Source of the DNA: Dastarcus helophoroides
Taxonomy: Eukaryota; Arthropoda; Insecta; Coleoptera; Bothrideridae
DNA length: 64,000 nucleotides
Direction: 5' to 3'
NCBI GenBank assembly: GCA_028583605.1
Contig: CM053330.1
Location: forward strand, 27,602,598-27,666,597
Below are positions 21,797 through 34,865 of this stretch, in pieces. A model generated the notes under the pieces. It was not told the origin of the DNA. It saw nothing but the letters and a program-made list of their open reading frames with translations, and searched no databases. The position numbers and the translations under genes were made by a program. Each line of letters opens with the position of its first letter. Positions within the stretch are counted from its first letter, which is position 1.

Positions 21797-23981
21797 TGTA
21801 CCTTGAGACATGAGTTTTCTGGTCGTTTGTTAAGATTTAATATACTCATTGTTAGATAAATATTTATTAAAAAATAACAGTAAAGTTAGACATTTCATTT
21901 TACATTATAATTTTTAAAATCAACTGGAACATAGCTGGCTTGCAACTCTATCGAATTCCTTCATTGGCATTGGTTGAGGAAGTTTCATCACAATATCGTT
22001 GTATTCACATCAAATATTTGCTGAGACTCCCTAACAAATTTGTTGCTACTTTCAAGGCGCTTATAAAATTCAATCTGAAATCCACTGTCAAATAAATCTT
22101 TTGGTATATTTTTTCCAATGTAGCAGGCAGTCAATCCTCTTTTATTAGAAAACTGAACCAGAACATAGTCGCCAGTCTCATAATGGCCGGATGAAAAATC
22201 AATTTCCTTTTGAATATTGGTGATGTCTTCAAAATACATTTCCAGCTTGCTGTCATCATTTAACACCAAATTAACTGATTTATTATTGGTATCACCTTCA
22301 AAACTATTTCTCTTGACCTTTTTGATTTTAGATTCCTGTTTAGTGTTTTCTTTAAACTCGATGTCCGCTTTTATTTTCGTTTTTTATTTCTGCCACTTCT
22401 GGCGTGTTGGTTACAATACGGGTGTCTCCAGATTTTCTTCCTTTTTTTTACATTTCTCTTAGGTGCAGCCTTTAGATGTGGACGAACAATTTCCGGGAAA
22501 ACAAAAGAAGTACTGGTTGCATTAGGTAAAGCTGTCCTCTTCACGGGAGTAGATGGCCATATTGTTGAACTTGAAGGTGTCTGCTTGATAGTTGAAGATA
22601 TGTTAGGAGCCTGAAGTAATTTATAAGGCCGGTTGGTAACATAGAAAACAAGATAATCTTGCTCTAAAAAAAAACCACGATCAAAAAGGTAAATTTCAGT
22701 TTTTTTTTAAACCACTGACAATATTGCTTGTTGTAAACACTCGAGGGTAAGCTTGTTCTAAAGCTTCAGCAATATTATAAATTGTAAAGGTTTTAGCTGG
22801 ATTATTTCTCATCCACGCATCAATAAACTGATCATAGAAGATTTGCAGGGGTCCATAAACAGAGATATCCAGCGACTGAAACTTGTGTGAAGTATAGGGC
22901 GGAAATGTTAACATCACAATATCCACTTGTTTTGCATATTCTACAGCTTCTACTAACAAATGAGTTTCGTGGTTATCGAGAATAAGTAGCACAGGCTCAT
23001 TTTTGGCAGTTTCACTTATGATACAAAGTGTTTTAAAAATACTAGGAATAAACCTTCAGTGCTCCATCCAGATTGGTTAGCACCTCCAACCGTTTCAGTA
23101 GGAGCTCCAATGATCATGAAATCTTTAAAACGTACCATCGGAAAAATCAGCATGGGAAGTATACGATTCCCTATAGCCATTCACTGCTGCAATAAGTATC
23201 ACAAGTTGACCACGTTCTGCGAAAGTTACGTTCCCAATTTGTTTTTCTCCTTTGGGTGCTAACATTTTTGCAGATTTTTGGATAGTTATTATTGCCGTCT
23301 CATCAGTATTCCAAATTCTTTTGGGAGGCATTGGACCAAAACGGTTATGAACAGCTTCAAGATAATTGAAAAATTTGTCAACGTTGTTTTTGTTGAAACT
23401 AGATGATCTTGATAAACTTCTTGCTTCAGGATTTCTCACCGAGTGTTCCGCTTCATAATCCAATGCATCCATTCTTCACCCGCAATCCTGTTTATCTCCT
23501 AGCTAGGAGGAATGTTTTTACTATTTGCCTTTGCAAACTTGTAGGCCAACTCACCAAGACATTTTTTACTAAGACCATAGATATTTCATTCTGGCCATTG
23601 TTTTTGCATAGTTTGCCAAATTTTATTCCTCTGCATCAGTATATACTTTTTTTACGTCAAGTTTTACAGAATAGGTAAATGTTTTTTCTCCTGAGTCTCT
23701 AAATCGTTTTAAGTGCCTGGATAGTGTGGCTAGGGAAATTTTGTAAATTTTACATGCTTCTCTCAGTGAAATACCATTGTCGCAAGTAACTGCTTCTAGA
23801 GCTCTCTTAAGTGAAACAACATCAACAGCTGACTTTGTTTTTCCTTGCTTACTTCTAGGCATTTTTAATCTATGAAAGAGAATAATTTTTAAAGTTTTCT
23901 CCAATTATTGTTTGTAATTCAAATATTCTTAAACTTTGAAACAGTTTCAAGGTACAATGACACAATATGTTTTAAGGTACA
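21797..23981 (-). mobile_element. pogo/Tigger-type DNA transposon, about 2.2 kb
   Basis: A single transposase relic is bracketed by candidate terminal inverted repeats: TGTACCTTGAGACATGAG from 21,797 and, on the other strand, TGTACCTTAAAACATATTG from 23,981. A further inverted AAGGTAC lies at 23,949-23,955. The ends are imperfect and I could not find a clean TA duplication, so the limits are approximate to within tens of bases. Confidence 0.72.
21988..23904 (-). pseudogene. pogo/Tigger-type DDE transposase, broken
   Basis: N-terminal Psq-type helix-turn-helix: 23,623-23,904, with SLREACKIYKISLATLSRHL. Next are GLSKKCLGELAYKFAKANSK (near 23,570) and the catalytic core: IWNTDETAI gives the first Asp (near 23,303), LLLILDNHETH the second (near 22,976), and SHKFQSLDISVYGP the third (near 22,868), the DDD triad of pogo/Tigger. 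The C-terminal part (21,988-22,269) has GHYETGDYVLVQFSNKRG, a small domain often seen at the end of insect Tigger-like transposases. The main open pieces share one frame, but two compensating frameshifts lie between the first and second Asp (near 23,140 and 23,020). The triad is otherwise intact. Confidence 0.88.
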
Positions 23982-26875
23982 CTAGGGTAGGTTAGGTTAA
24001 ACAGACTTTATTTTATCGACATTACATGATGTGAATTTGTCAATTGATATACCAAAGCACTTACCAAAATCTGATGCACAAGTACACATACAAAACTTTC
24101 AATTGAACCAACAATATTCAAAGTTATTAGACACAACCTCAAATTCGAAATATTTAATTTCGACACTGGAAAAATTCTTCGTCCTATAACTAAAGATAAT
24201 CAACGTCAACGGAGTATGTTTTTGTTCTACATTCATTCCAGGCTGTGTTGCGTTAGTGATCAAGAAATATGGTGCTATTTAAAATTTGAAAATTTTTGGG
24301 CATTTGTTCCAAGGAACACTATGCTCAAGAAACAACAGTCTTTCCCTATTTTTTTCAATCACCAAACTTTTCTCACTGTCCACACAGTTTGCTTCACTAC
24401 AATTCTCGAATTAATTGCTCACAAATTCCCAAAGAATTTGGGTTAATCAATGGAGCACAAATCTAGCAGCCACTGTCGTTGAACTCGCAGCATGCTTGTG
24501 AAATTTATTTAAAAATTCTAAATTTACAAAAGAGCGAAAAAAGTCGAAATTATGAAAAATTTCAACAAAATACTTTCTGAAAAGTAAAAATGGGTTGCAA
24601 CATTTAACTGGCATTATAATTTATTTTTTATTTCCTTCTGATAGTTTTTATTGAAAAGGCTTGCCATTAATCACTTAAAAACTTATTTTTTCAGCTCTTT
24701 GCAGCATAAGAAATATAATTTTGAAACAAGCTGGGGCCAGTAAATAATCTTCATCTAATTTGGAGATTCTGATACCACTAGGAAACTAATTTGTTGTAGT
24801 CAACACTTTATGTTACACAATTTTATTGATTATATGATTTTTAAAATGACCAAGAAACATGAATAATTGTTTGAAATAAATGTGATAATATATAACCAAT
24901 TTAATATTACTGCTCACCACACTACATAATGAACAATGCCTTGTCCTAGTTCTCAAGTCTTTTTAGTGTTTTAAAATTTCTCTATCCTTAGCAAAATGTA
25001 AATTCTTAGCAGATTTAAGCTACCCAAATTCATAAATATTTGTCTTTCATACAAACTTGAGTGTCATTTTTTTAGTATTTAGTACAGTTGAAGTAAATAT
25101 TTTCGTTTTTAATCTCTCTAACGACACTGATTTCAATTCATTTTAGATTTTTTAAGTTTCTGTTCTTAAGCAAATTCTAGTCTTTATAGATGAAAGCTTC
25201 CTACATTTTTTACATCGCCGTTGAATGCTTCTGTGATATAAACAAATACAATTTCAATAAAATAAAAAAAAAACATTTCAGAGCTAGGCAGAATTGTCAA
25301 ATAACCCAAAGAGGATGTTAATTACAAGGAAAGGCTTTTGGTCCTATTATTTAAGGCACCTTTAATACTTCCTACCTAGATCGCTTTAATTTCAACTCAG
25401 GCGTAAAATGTTCTACATTGTTGATATTGCTCTAATATGCAAATGAATAACCGAAGAGAAAATTTCACTTCTAATTACAATAAATTTAAATGAATTTGTA
25501 ATTACCATGTTTAAGGTGTTGGAGGGTTGCTTAACTCGTTTCAACCCTTGTTTCCAAGTAAATCAATTAAAAACGAATAGAAACGCTAAGCGTTCCAAAT
25601 CAATATTTTAATTTAATCCGCTCTTGGATATTAGTTTACGAAATTTCATTTATCGGCAAAAAAACCCAAACACTCATCGGCAGAGAAATATTTTTTTATT
25701 AAATTCGAGTCGCCCCTAAAAACAAAGACTTATATCAAAACCTCCATAAATCTCAAATATTTATCTTAACAGAACCATATTTTGTAGCGTCTTATAAATT
25801 TTTATTATATGTAAATGCCCGTTCTTTCGATGCAAAGCCAATTTGATCTTTCCGTTGCGCCTCCGAATGAGATGACGCGGCAAATTTAATATTGACTTTG
25901 CTAACAGCGTTCTCGCTAAAAGTCTCCCTTTTTAAAAAGTCCTACCGCAAACTAATCCCGTCTAATGCGAGGTAGTCGGGCACCGACTTCCATTTATTTC
26001 CAGATTTCACGACTCTAAGTTGCTTTCGTGACAAATTGAAACAAAAACACGTTCGTCAACGGTGGAAAATGTGACGCGGACGTCGTGAATTCAACGGATT
26101 TAACTAATGAATCTGCGACTCGAGGCGAAAATACCACTATGGCAACGGAAGAGGCCACAGGTTACTTAATGGTTCACATTTTAATTTAATTGACATTTCC
26201 AACCCTTACTTCGCGGAATTTTTTAATATTCATAACTATGAATATTATGAACATTTATGAATGTTGTGAACATTTTAGTTTCTTTAATAATAACGAAAAA
26301 AAATTGGCTAGAATTTTTTAGCTCAGAAACTTCTTTAATTTCCCCATTTTTAATAGAACTTAGAATATCAATATTCAAGCTGCTCATTAAAAAACTATTA
26401 CGTTACAATGAGTTTACTCTGATCTTGACCTCTGAAATTCGTGAGTCCCCAAATGCCTTTTATGGTGGAAATTCATTTACTGATTAGTGAGTTTTTCAAG
26501 TCTCACTTTGTCATTTCATGCATTAAAAATTTACGAGTTTAGTTTTTTGCTGTATGACGGTTTCCTTTGTTTTATATAAAAATCTCGTCATCTCCGGTGT
26601 TTAAGGATTGTGACTGTTCTAAACACTAGTCCACCTTCCATCTCTGTCGGTGGTCCCATGTCGGGCAGTCTTTGAGTGACGTAAAGTTTCGTAGCGTACG
26701 TTTGCCACCCGTGGATTGCCCGTGCAATTGTTAAGAATATAATTGGACGGTACTCCAATAACCCCTTAGAGCCCTATGGTAGGAGAACGTGATTGTTTTT
26801 TAATATTTATTCGGAGCTTGATGGTCGTGTTCTCGTTAGTTTCTTGCTCCTAATACGTTGCAAAAGCGTAATTAA

Positions 26876-27006
26876 TAACCCTTTCTAACACCAGTATTTT
26901 TTTTTTGTAAAGTTCATTTTAATCTGCTGTAGCAGCGTTATTAACCCTTTCTAACACCAGTATTTTTTTTTTGTAAAGTTCATTTTAATCTGCTGTAGCA
27001 GCGTTT
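26876..27006. repeat. 66-bp tandem duplication
   Basis: Two adjacent copies start TAACCCTTTCTAACACCAG at 26,876 and 26,942 and are virtually identical, including a run of about ten T. The near identity implies a recent local duplication. Confidence 0.92.
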
Positions 27007-28081
27007 TCCAACGTTTCTTTGGAAGCGACATTAATCGTCGAAAAAATTTTTGACGACCAAGAAAAACGTCCTCATAATCTCATAAGTGTCCAATAAATTT
27101 TAAACAACCAAAAGCCTGTCCACAAATTTTGATGACAAAAAAAAATTGATGGTTTGATATTTTGACGTCGTCACATTGATTGAGAACCATTGTTAAAGCC
27201 ACCACTACCAAAGGTAGAGGCACACGTTAATCATCTTACATTCATCCGTGAGATTAACGGTCGGGTTCTCGTTATTTTCAGCCTCCCAATACGTTTCCAG
27301 ACATTTGCTAATAATGCTCTCAAGCGCTTTTATTTCTTTTTCTGTTTTCTTTTTTGCAGGGAGTTTATTTCAACTTGCCAGGGGTAAACCCCAAAATGTT
27401 TAAACCCAGAAATTTTCGAAAATTTCAAAATTTTATCTCAATTTTAAGTATTCAAAATTTTGACCTATTTCTCGTTTTAAAAGTTTTCTTTACAATACTC
27501 GAATTATTTTAGAAATTTGAACTTTCATCTTAAATCAATTTTAGGCTTGAAATGTTTCAACTAAAACTTGGAGAATTCATTTTATAAATTTTACCTTTAA
27601 CATTGAGTAAACAAAATAAGATGTTAAAAAATGTTTTATTTTGTTTAAAAAGCTTTTCAGAATTTGAGCTTAACTTTGAAATTCTGCTTTTAAACTCAAA
27701 ATTTTGAAAGAAATGTTAATATTTTTAATTTTAATTAAGGATATATGAAAGACAAACAAAAATTTAGCAAAACGTTCCTTACTTAATGCCAAAATTAAAC
27801 CGACTGTGAACATTTCAAAACGATCGATTAACGAAGCCCTTTAAAAGTTATTGCGAATTAAAAACTTATGGAGATTTGTGTACAAATTCAATTCATTTTT
27901 ATTACAAAAAAAGCTACGTTACATCCAAATTTTTTATAACATATAATTTGAACTTTTAGTTTTGTTAACACTTACAATTAGTTTTATTAGCATTTACTAA
28001 ACAGCCTGTAAGAAATTATCTCAACTTTTTGAATAAGTTAGAATTGACATTTCCCACCCTTATTTTGTGGAATTCTTCAAT

Positions 28082-28292
28082 ATTCTAACTATTAAACTTT
28101 ATTAACAATTAAAATAACAGATATTAAAAATTTCACGATATTTCTATAAATATTTCATATAACCTCGATGATGCTGTAAAGCGAAACCTTGTCCGGTGTT
28201 ATCCAATATTTATAGAAATATCGTGTAATTATTAATATCTGTTGTTGTTTTGATTGTTAATAAAGTTTAATAATTATGAATAAGTTAGAATT
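28082..28292. repeat. Foldback repeat with arms of about 70 bp
   Basis: The left arm (28,082-28,155) and right arm (28,205-28,292) are inverted copies; shared blocks include ATTAAACTTTATTAACAAT, ACAGATATTAA and ACGATATTTCTATAAATATT. The right arm has about ten extra bases near its outer end. The loop is about 49 bp. TGAATAAGTTAGAATTG occurs at 28,030 and again at 28,277. It fits a small foldback or MITE-type element. Confidence 0.82.
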
Positions 28293-29038
28293 GTTGCTGA
28301 ATGTCTAGACAAAATTTTGAGCTATATTGATAAGAAAAAAGTAACAACCAGTTTATATACGATGTAACTAAAGTTACAAAGGTCACTAGTAGTGACGTAA
28401 CTTTTTTGTATTATGAGTTGCCTAGAACATTCATTAAAAACAAGCGCCCGCAGCGTGATATACCTTTCGGTATGTTAAACTTAATAAATAATGTCAATTA
28501 AATGTTCCGTAATGAAAAAGTCGAACGTGCTCCAATAAAAATATTTACATACAACCAACGACCATGACTGGTTTCGTCTTCCCTTGACCTCATCGGTATG
28601 GTATGATGGCTGTAAACATTTTCAATTCACAACTATGAGTCAACCACATAAATACCCGGGAGATTTAAATCCCAGCATTTAACTGATTTTCGACGGTGCC
28701 TGCTATATACTAATTGAAGCAATTATTACAACCAGGTGTAAAGTAGGTTAAATTCAAAATTTTCAAATATTTATTTTTTTAAATTAATTCTAAATCCCAT
28801 GATTCAACCGCCAAAACCTTCTTATTTCGTTAGCCGTAACTAGAGTAACTACTAAGTATTTGTGAAAGTGCCGCTGCATAAAATGCGATCAGTGCTCATT
28901 TAGGGTTAAAAATGACGCCAAAGCTTAATTCTTCTTCTATTCTTCGCGTGTCTTATCCTTGGTTTACGTTGACGACTACTGGCACCAATCTTATTTTATT
29001 TGCTGCAGCCAAAACAGGTCTATAGATGTAATGCCTGT

Positions 29039-30560
29039 CTACTGTCTACGGTTTTTCAGCTGCGCTATTCGTCGTCTTCCAGAACCTCTCTTGCCGTTAA
29101 ACTTGCCTTGCATGATAAGCTGTAGAAAGCTACATTTCTGATTTCGCATTACATGTTCGAAGTATGAAAGTTTCTTTTTTTTTATTGAAATTAAAACTTC
29201 TTTTTGCTTTCCTATATGTTGTAAGACTGCTTCGTTGGTTACGTAATAAGTCCATGAGATGGATATGCGTCTGTAACACCACATTTCAAAGGCTTCCAGA
29301 CGTTTATATGCCGCGTCAGTCAGTATCCAAGATTCCACCCCATAGGTTAGTATTGAGAAAACGTAACTTCTCGGGACCATGATTCGAAGGTGCAGACCTA
29401 TGTTCAAAGTGCACAGCACACTTCTCATGCGATTAAAAGCTGTTCTGCTTTTTTCTATTCGAGTTTTAATTTCGTTAATTTGCTCCCATTTTATTGTTGA
29501 GAGCTGTACTCAGATAGTTGATCGACTAAGTAACCGTTTACAGTGGGGAGCGGTTTACGTGAAACTGGTCATCCAGATCTTGTTTGCTTACTATCATAAC
29601 TTTTGGTTTATTTGTGTTTAGCCGCATGTTATAAGTTTCGCATACTTCTTTAACTCTGTCTATTAGTCTTTGAAGACCATTTGCTGTGTCTGCAATTAGA
29701 ACTGTGTCGTCCGCATACCTCAAATTATTGATCAATACACCGTTTAGTAATATACCATTCTCTGTACCCTCTAGGGATTCTCTCCGAATACACATTAAAA
29801 AGTAGAGGAGATAGCGCATATCCCTGTCGAACTCCCTGGCGTACTTCAAATTTCTCAGAGAGCTCATTTTCGACCCGAACGTGGAGCCTTCTGTTTCCAG
29901 TAGAGGTTAGATATTATACGGATATCATTGTCATCCAAACCTACCTGTATAAGCGTTTCTAATAGTTTTTTGTGGTTTACTCTATCCAAGGTTTTTTCAA
30001 AATCATTGAAACAGGCAAAGACATTAATTACAGTTTACATTGCGAGCTCTGTATTAGAACATTAAGACCGAATAATGCATCTCGTGACCCGAGTCCATTT
30101 CTAAATCCTAACTGCGTCTCTCCGACGTGTTCTTCGACTTTGGGATGAATACTTCGTTTATAATTTTTAGGAATGTCTTTAGAACGTGGCTCATCAGACT
30201 GATGAATCCGTAATCTTCGTATTTTTTAACTGTAGTCTTCTTCGGTGTAGGAATTAATGTTAAAACCAACCACTCTTCGGGAACTGCGCCACTTTCATAG
30301 ATGTAATTAAATAGTTCTTTAATTATGTCCAGATGTTGTTCAATGAGCTTCTTCAGATCTGTATGGATTTCATCGGATCCTGTTGCTTTGTTGGTTTTAA
30401 GCTTCCTGAATGCTTTTACAACCTCTTCTGTTGGGGTCCAGCTTCTATGTTTCGCTTTTCCAAAATGTTTCAGTTTTCATCATTGTATAATGTCTGCATA
30501 TACATTTTCCACCTTTCTATCCTTTGCCCAATGTCTAATAGTGCAGCTTCTTTGATTTTT
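29039..30560 (-). pseudogene. RTE-A copy 5 reverse transcriptase, broken
   Basis: From the top: KTNKATGSDEIH and PEEWLVLTLIPTPKKT (about 30,260-30,400), YGFISLMSHVLKTFLKII near 30,200, TQLGFRNGLGSRDALFGLNV near 30,090, then FACFNDFEKTLDRVNHKK (motif A) near 29,990 and GVRQGYALSPLLFNVYSE (motif B) near 29,830. The YADD box is intact at 29,706-29,717 within NNLRYADDTVLIADTANGLQ. The thumb and C-terminal part occupy 29,039-29,428 with FSILTYGVESWIL and GSGRRRIAQL. Several single-base frameshifts separate these blocks, so no complete polyprotein is encoded. Confidence 0.88.
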
Positions 30561-30794
30561 TGTGTAAATTAAAAGAATCATGTTGGCGTTCCAGTTGTTC
30601 GATTTTACTACATTTTTCTGTCAACCAAGTTCCCTTTTCCTTCTTGATTTTTCTTTTAGTCAGATTATGGATTTGTGTATATTTCGCTTTATTGTTGTTT
30701 CTACATTTCCTTCGGTCTTCCATGAGGAGTTTTTCCTTCTTTTTTCCGTTGCAAGTTTAGATTTTGCCTCCACTAAGATGTGTTTTGTGTCTAT

Positions 30795-31799
30795 TCATTT
30801 TTGTCTAATATAGTTATAAGGTTTTCTTTTAATCTCAATTAATCTATCGTTTACTTCATTATTCATTTCAATTTTTATGTTATCGTCTTTAAGTTTTTGA
30901 GTATCAATTCGTTTCGTTTGTTTTGATTTTGTTAACTTCTTTAGGCGTAATTTTAAGGCGGATAGTAATAGATTGTGATCAGATGGTACATCTGCAGTAG
31001 GGTAGGTTTTTGCTGATGTTATCGAATTTTGAAATCTCTTATTCACAAATATAAAATAAATCCGATTTTTTATATACTGTTCGTTATCGGTGGGAAACTT
31101 CGAGGTGTATAGGCGTCGCATAGGCGTCTGGGTGGCAGTTTAAACCATGTGTTCATAATTGTAAAGTTAAATTGTTTACAGAATTGGACAAGTGTTTCCC
31201 CATCTCATTTCGCACTTCTATCCCGTAGCTTCCGATAACATCATCATCTTCCCCATAGCCGACTTTAGTATTAAAATCTTTTTAAATTCTTTTTATGTTA
31301 GTTTCATAGCTTCTCTTGTGTCCATGTAGAATTTATCTATCTCTTCTTGGGTGCGCTAACCTTAATTATCGCTTTTCTGTCAAATGTGAATACAAATCCT
31401 AGCACATCCCTATTAATTAACCTTTCTCGTCACTATTATTCCGACCCCATTTCTATGCTGATGTGTGTCATCTCCAGCATAATAAACCTCATGGTCTTCG
31501 CACTTCCCAGAACAAGGCCATCGTGCTTTACTAATTCGGAGTATGTCAATTTTCAAACATACCATTTCTTTAATTATGTTAGCCGACTTTTCAGCTTGAA
31601 ACATTCTTTGCAAGTCCCATGTGCCTATTCTCTTTTGTAATGTAGTTTTTAAGATGCTGGTTGACCGGGAGATTTTTCGCACCCTCTCCCCATTTAAGGG
31701 GTGCACGGGACTGAGGGCTGTGGTATTTTCGTTTTCAGCCATAATAGTATCCTTGGGAAAGTGTATCACCTTGGTACTTTTCCGTTGCTTTCCACCCAA
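30795..31799 (-). pseudogene. RTE-A copy 5 endonuclease, broken
   Basis: 31,413-31,799 encodes the N-terminal half: KRIGTWDLQRMFQAEKSANI (the usual GTWN catalytic Asn is Asp here), KIDILRISKARWPCSGK (the Glu equivalent is Lys) and HRNGVGIIV. The middle, near 31,150-31,300, has KVGYGEDDD-like and GNTCPIL-like pieces in broken frames. 30,795-31,121 gives MRRLYTSKFP, ITSAKTYPTADVPSDHNLLL with the SDH pair near 30,976, and the lysine-rich linker. Changed catalytic residues and frame breaks indicate loss of function. Confidence 0.86.
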
Positions 31800-31931
31800 T
31801 CTGGGTCAGATGCTGTTGGAGTACGCTCCTAACATGGAGAACCGCCGTGTCCTGTGCTAGTTTTGGTCCGCCCCGAGTTTTTTATTTCATCGGTACCCAG
31901 CATTGGAATCTCACACGGGAAATACTTAATT

Positions 31932-34863
31932 AGGATTTAAATTTTCAAAACTGAGACTAACGACGGTATTACCGTAGATAAAAGTTTTGCTAGCGATTCA
32001 ACAAATATCTTAATTACATAACAGCCAATAAACTGTGTGAAACTTCATAGAATATGTTAAAAATGCACTATACATATCAGGAAAGTCAAACACTCTCCAT
32101 AGGGAAAATGTTAATGAGAGATTTAACATTGAGAGCTAATAGTGTGATAGATGGGCGGCGCCTTGTATTCTCCTACACCGGTGTAAACAATACAACGCAG
32201 AGCACAGCGATCAGTGCTGGTGGAGATTTCAGTAGTACATCATAGCTCTAACGTGTTTTGTTACGGGATTACTACTGGCAGGCAACAATTTTATTAAAAT
32301 TTACGTACCACATGCTGTTTGTTCTTTTAATCCGTTGATTTAATCAACGTGTGAGATAAAATAAAACTGATATTATTTGATAACCAAAATAAATAAACGA
32401 GATTTCTTAAACAAAATAAATAATAACTCTAATGAAGAATATAACATAATAACTCTTTAAACATTACAATATAAGGAGTTTAAATAGGCCGCCAGACTGT
32501 GCTAAACAATATTTCAATCTGTTGTAAAACTCTCGACGAGTTTTTTCTAACATCTAAACTGGAAGATACGAGCTACTGCGTCAAAGTAGGGGAATACGCT
32601 CAGCGGCCGTAGAAAACTATGGAAAGGACAATCCTTAGCGTTTTACATGGACAATGAAAATTTTTTTTTATCTGTATACCTTAAACCTACTAACTTAAAA
32701 GAAGAATTAAACATGTTTAATATAAAACTGATGATGTATGTCACACACTGCTAAATGTGTTACTATTTCAGATGCTTTTATTTATTTCATACACGTTAAA
32801 AAGTGGGCTTATACTTCAAGGTATACTATTTTTGGAAGCCACCAAAATTTTAAATCTCAATTTTCTGAATTGTCTGAATTGAATTCGCTACAGAACATTG
32901 GGAATGGTCAATCATGATTTTCTTAGAAAGGATCAAAATTGTTCATAAATACAATAAAAGCTTAAAACAAGATTTAAACAAATCCTTAGAAATTATGAGA
33001 AAAAAGTAGCTTTCCTATTTAATGAAAGCTTTACACTGAAACACAATTCTAGCAACTAGTCAGTATAAATGAATATATGAAATAGTAAATGATGAATACA
33101 TTTGTGGGTCTCGAATCTCAATAAAGTGCGAAAAAAAATTATAGGTAAAAAGTGTTATGATTATCAAATTTTAATTTTACAATGTTTAATTAATGTAGTG
33201 GCCGCACTTTTAACCTTCCCACTTTTCCATGTATTAGTCGGCAAAATAATTAGAGCATTTGATTTTTAAGTGGTCGCACTTTTAACCATAGCCGCACTTT
33301 ATGCAGACGTATTTTCAACACAATCACTTTTTCGACCCGACCACAGACTATTAGCTAATGCGGCGGCACGAGTAAGATCTTTGCTTCTTTGACAAATCGC
33401 TTTTAAGCTATTTAGCTCGAGCTACGGAGCTTTATTGTGTTCACTTCGATTTGAAAATGAAATATTCTAAAGATACGTTAGGAAACAGCCTATCAGTGTC
33501 ACCCAGTTTCCTTTGCACCATTATGCCTTTTCGACGCCATATCGATTAATGCTCTCCCAGAGCTGCTGCAATCGCGTCTTGCCGAAGTATTTTGCTATAG
33601 CGATTGTGGAAATTGATAAGCTGTGCGATTTGTCAGCAGAAACATTATTTTATCGAGGAACAATAGGCGTCAGGAGAGACAGCGATGATAGTCTGTAGAT
33701 TTACTCGAAGGAAAATGAAAGAATGCTTTTGTAGCTTTTGCTTTTCTTTTCATAGAACTAGGCAATATAAATTGGACCTCAATATTGTTGAAAATTGTTC
33801 ATGTGAATAGAATACGTCCTAGGCTGCGATAGTGCAGTCTTAACTATCAACAGCCGACTGGCAAACATTTAGCAAAACGATAATTTTAAAAATTTGATAT
33901 CTCTAATTGAATAGTAAACTAAATATTTATCAAGATAATTAGAACCAGGCACAACAACCTTAATGTAATGTTTGCCGTAAAAAACATTATATTTAAAGAT
34001 AAAAAGTAGTTCAGACAAATGTGTATCCATTTTAAGCATCGCAATCCGTGTTAATCTGTTAAAACGTACAAAAAGCAGCGTTTCTCTTTACCGAAAGTAA
34101 AATCAAGGAAAATGAAATCGTCTGCTTTTTGTAACAACGCCATTTGTGAGCTGAATGCGTAATACCTCTCGTAGTTACAAGTATATGGAAAAAAAATCGA
34201 AGCTCGACTACGCTTGAAATATAACGAGCTCATTCCGCCAAATGTCAGTGTTTTCAGAGTTTTCTGTCCTAGCCTTTTTTTGTCGTAATAAAGGGAACTG
34301 TGGACGTACAATGTGTAACTACAACTTATCGAGTTAGATTGCCATTTGAAGACTACAGTTTTCATAATAAGTGTAAAAATTTTCAGTTTAAACTTAAAAT
34401 TTTTGTATTTTTTTTTAACATTTACTATTGTTGGGCGATTATGAGAGATATAATCAAAATATTTCGATTACAGTGGTATAATCAACCATTTGATAATTGC
34501 AAATGAGAATTGAATTATTTTTCATATTCCAAATATTCCAATCAATGGTGCGACACTACTGCTATCTTTCTACGGAACGACTGAGGGAGCATTCATTTCA
34601 ATACGATTATTTCGATTATCAGTGATGTTCCATACTTCAGTGTCCAAGCAGTGAAAAGTCATTCACCAACGCTTCTACGCACTTCTTCTGAGAACAATCA
34701 TTCGTTTCAAAGCAATTATATTGGCTTCAACTTCGAATAAGATATGAGTGAGTAATCATTCAGTATTTATATTCCATATTTCCAAATATAGCGGTATTTG
34801 TTATTTGACACCTCGAGAAATAAGACATCATTTATTTCGACATGATTATTTGTTTATAATTCT
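31932..34863. other. Non-coding stretch
   Basis: No gene was recognised. Two related short blocks, GTGGCCGCACTTTTAACC near 33,199 and GTGGTCGCACTTTTAACC near 33,271, repeat with a GCCGCACTTTATG tail. A 104-codon minus frame at 34,051-34,365 has no domain and no homologous look, so I left it unannotated. Confidence 0.5.
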
Positions 34864-34865
34864 TA

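Larger units (their letters stand above)
23982..28923. other. Long non-coding stretch
   Basis: No gene was recognised over almost 5 kb. A less AT-rich patch lies at about 25,850-26,160. Bases 26,188-26,240 resemble 28,040-28,092 (TTGACATTTCC, then GGAATT, then TCTTCAATATT-like), and about 26,822-26,865 resembles 27,255-27,300 (GGTTCTCGTTA-type text), so the area contains diverged internal duplications. Bases 27,390-27,800 belong to the quasi-periodic AAATTTTGA texture. Short open frames (24,216-24,446; 26,257-26,487; 27,190-27,387) show no domain. Confidence 0.5.
28931..31924 (-). mobile_element. RTE-A copy 5, near full length
   Basis: This 3.0-kb minus-strand copy keeps a GC-richer 5' region (about 31,800-31,924), the whole endonuclease, linker, RT and C-terminal part, and a short CTT-rich (GAA on minus) tail at 28,931. 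CTTAATT flanks it at 28,924-28,930 and 31,925-31,931, a plausible 7-bp target duplication. It is the reference copy for the family in this window, but still has frameshifts. Confidence 0.88.

Noticed and set aside
24216..24446. 76-codon plus-strand open frame near the pogo element
   Set aside because: No similarity to transposase domains and no splice signals; likely chance.
34051..34365. 104-codon minus-strand open frame
   Set aside because: No recognisable motif; residues look like random translation of AT-rich DNA, and overlapping frames are also open.
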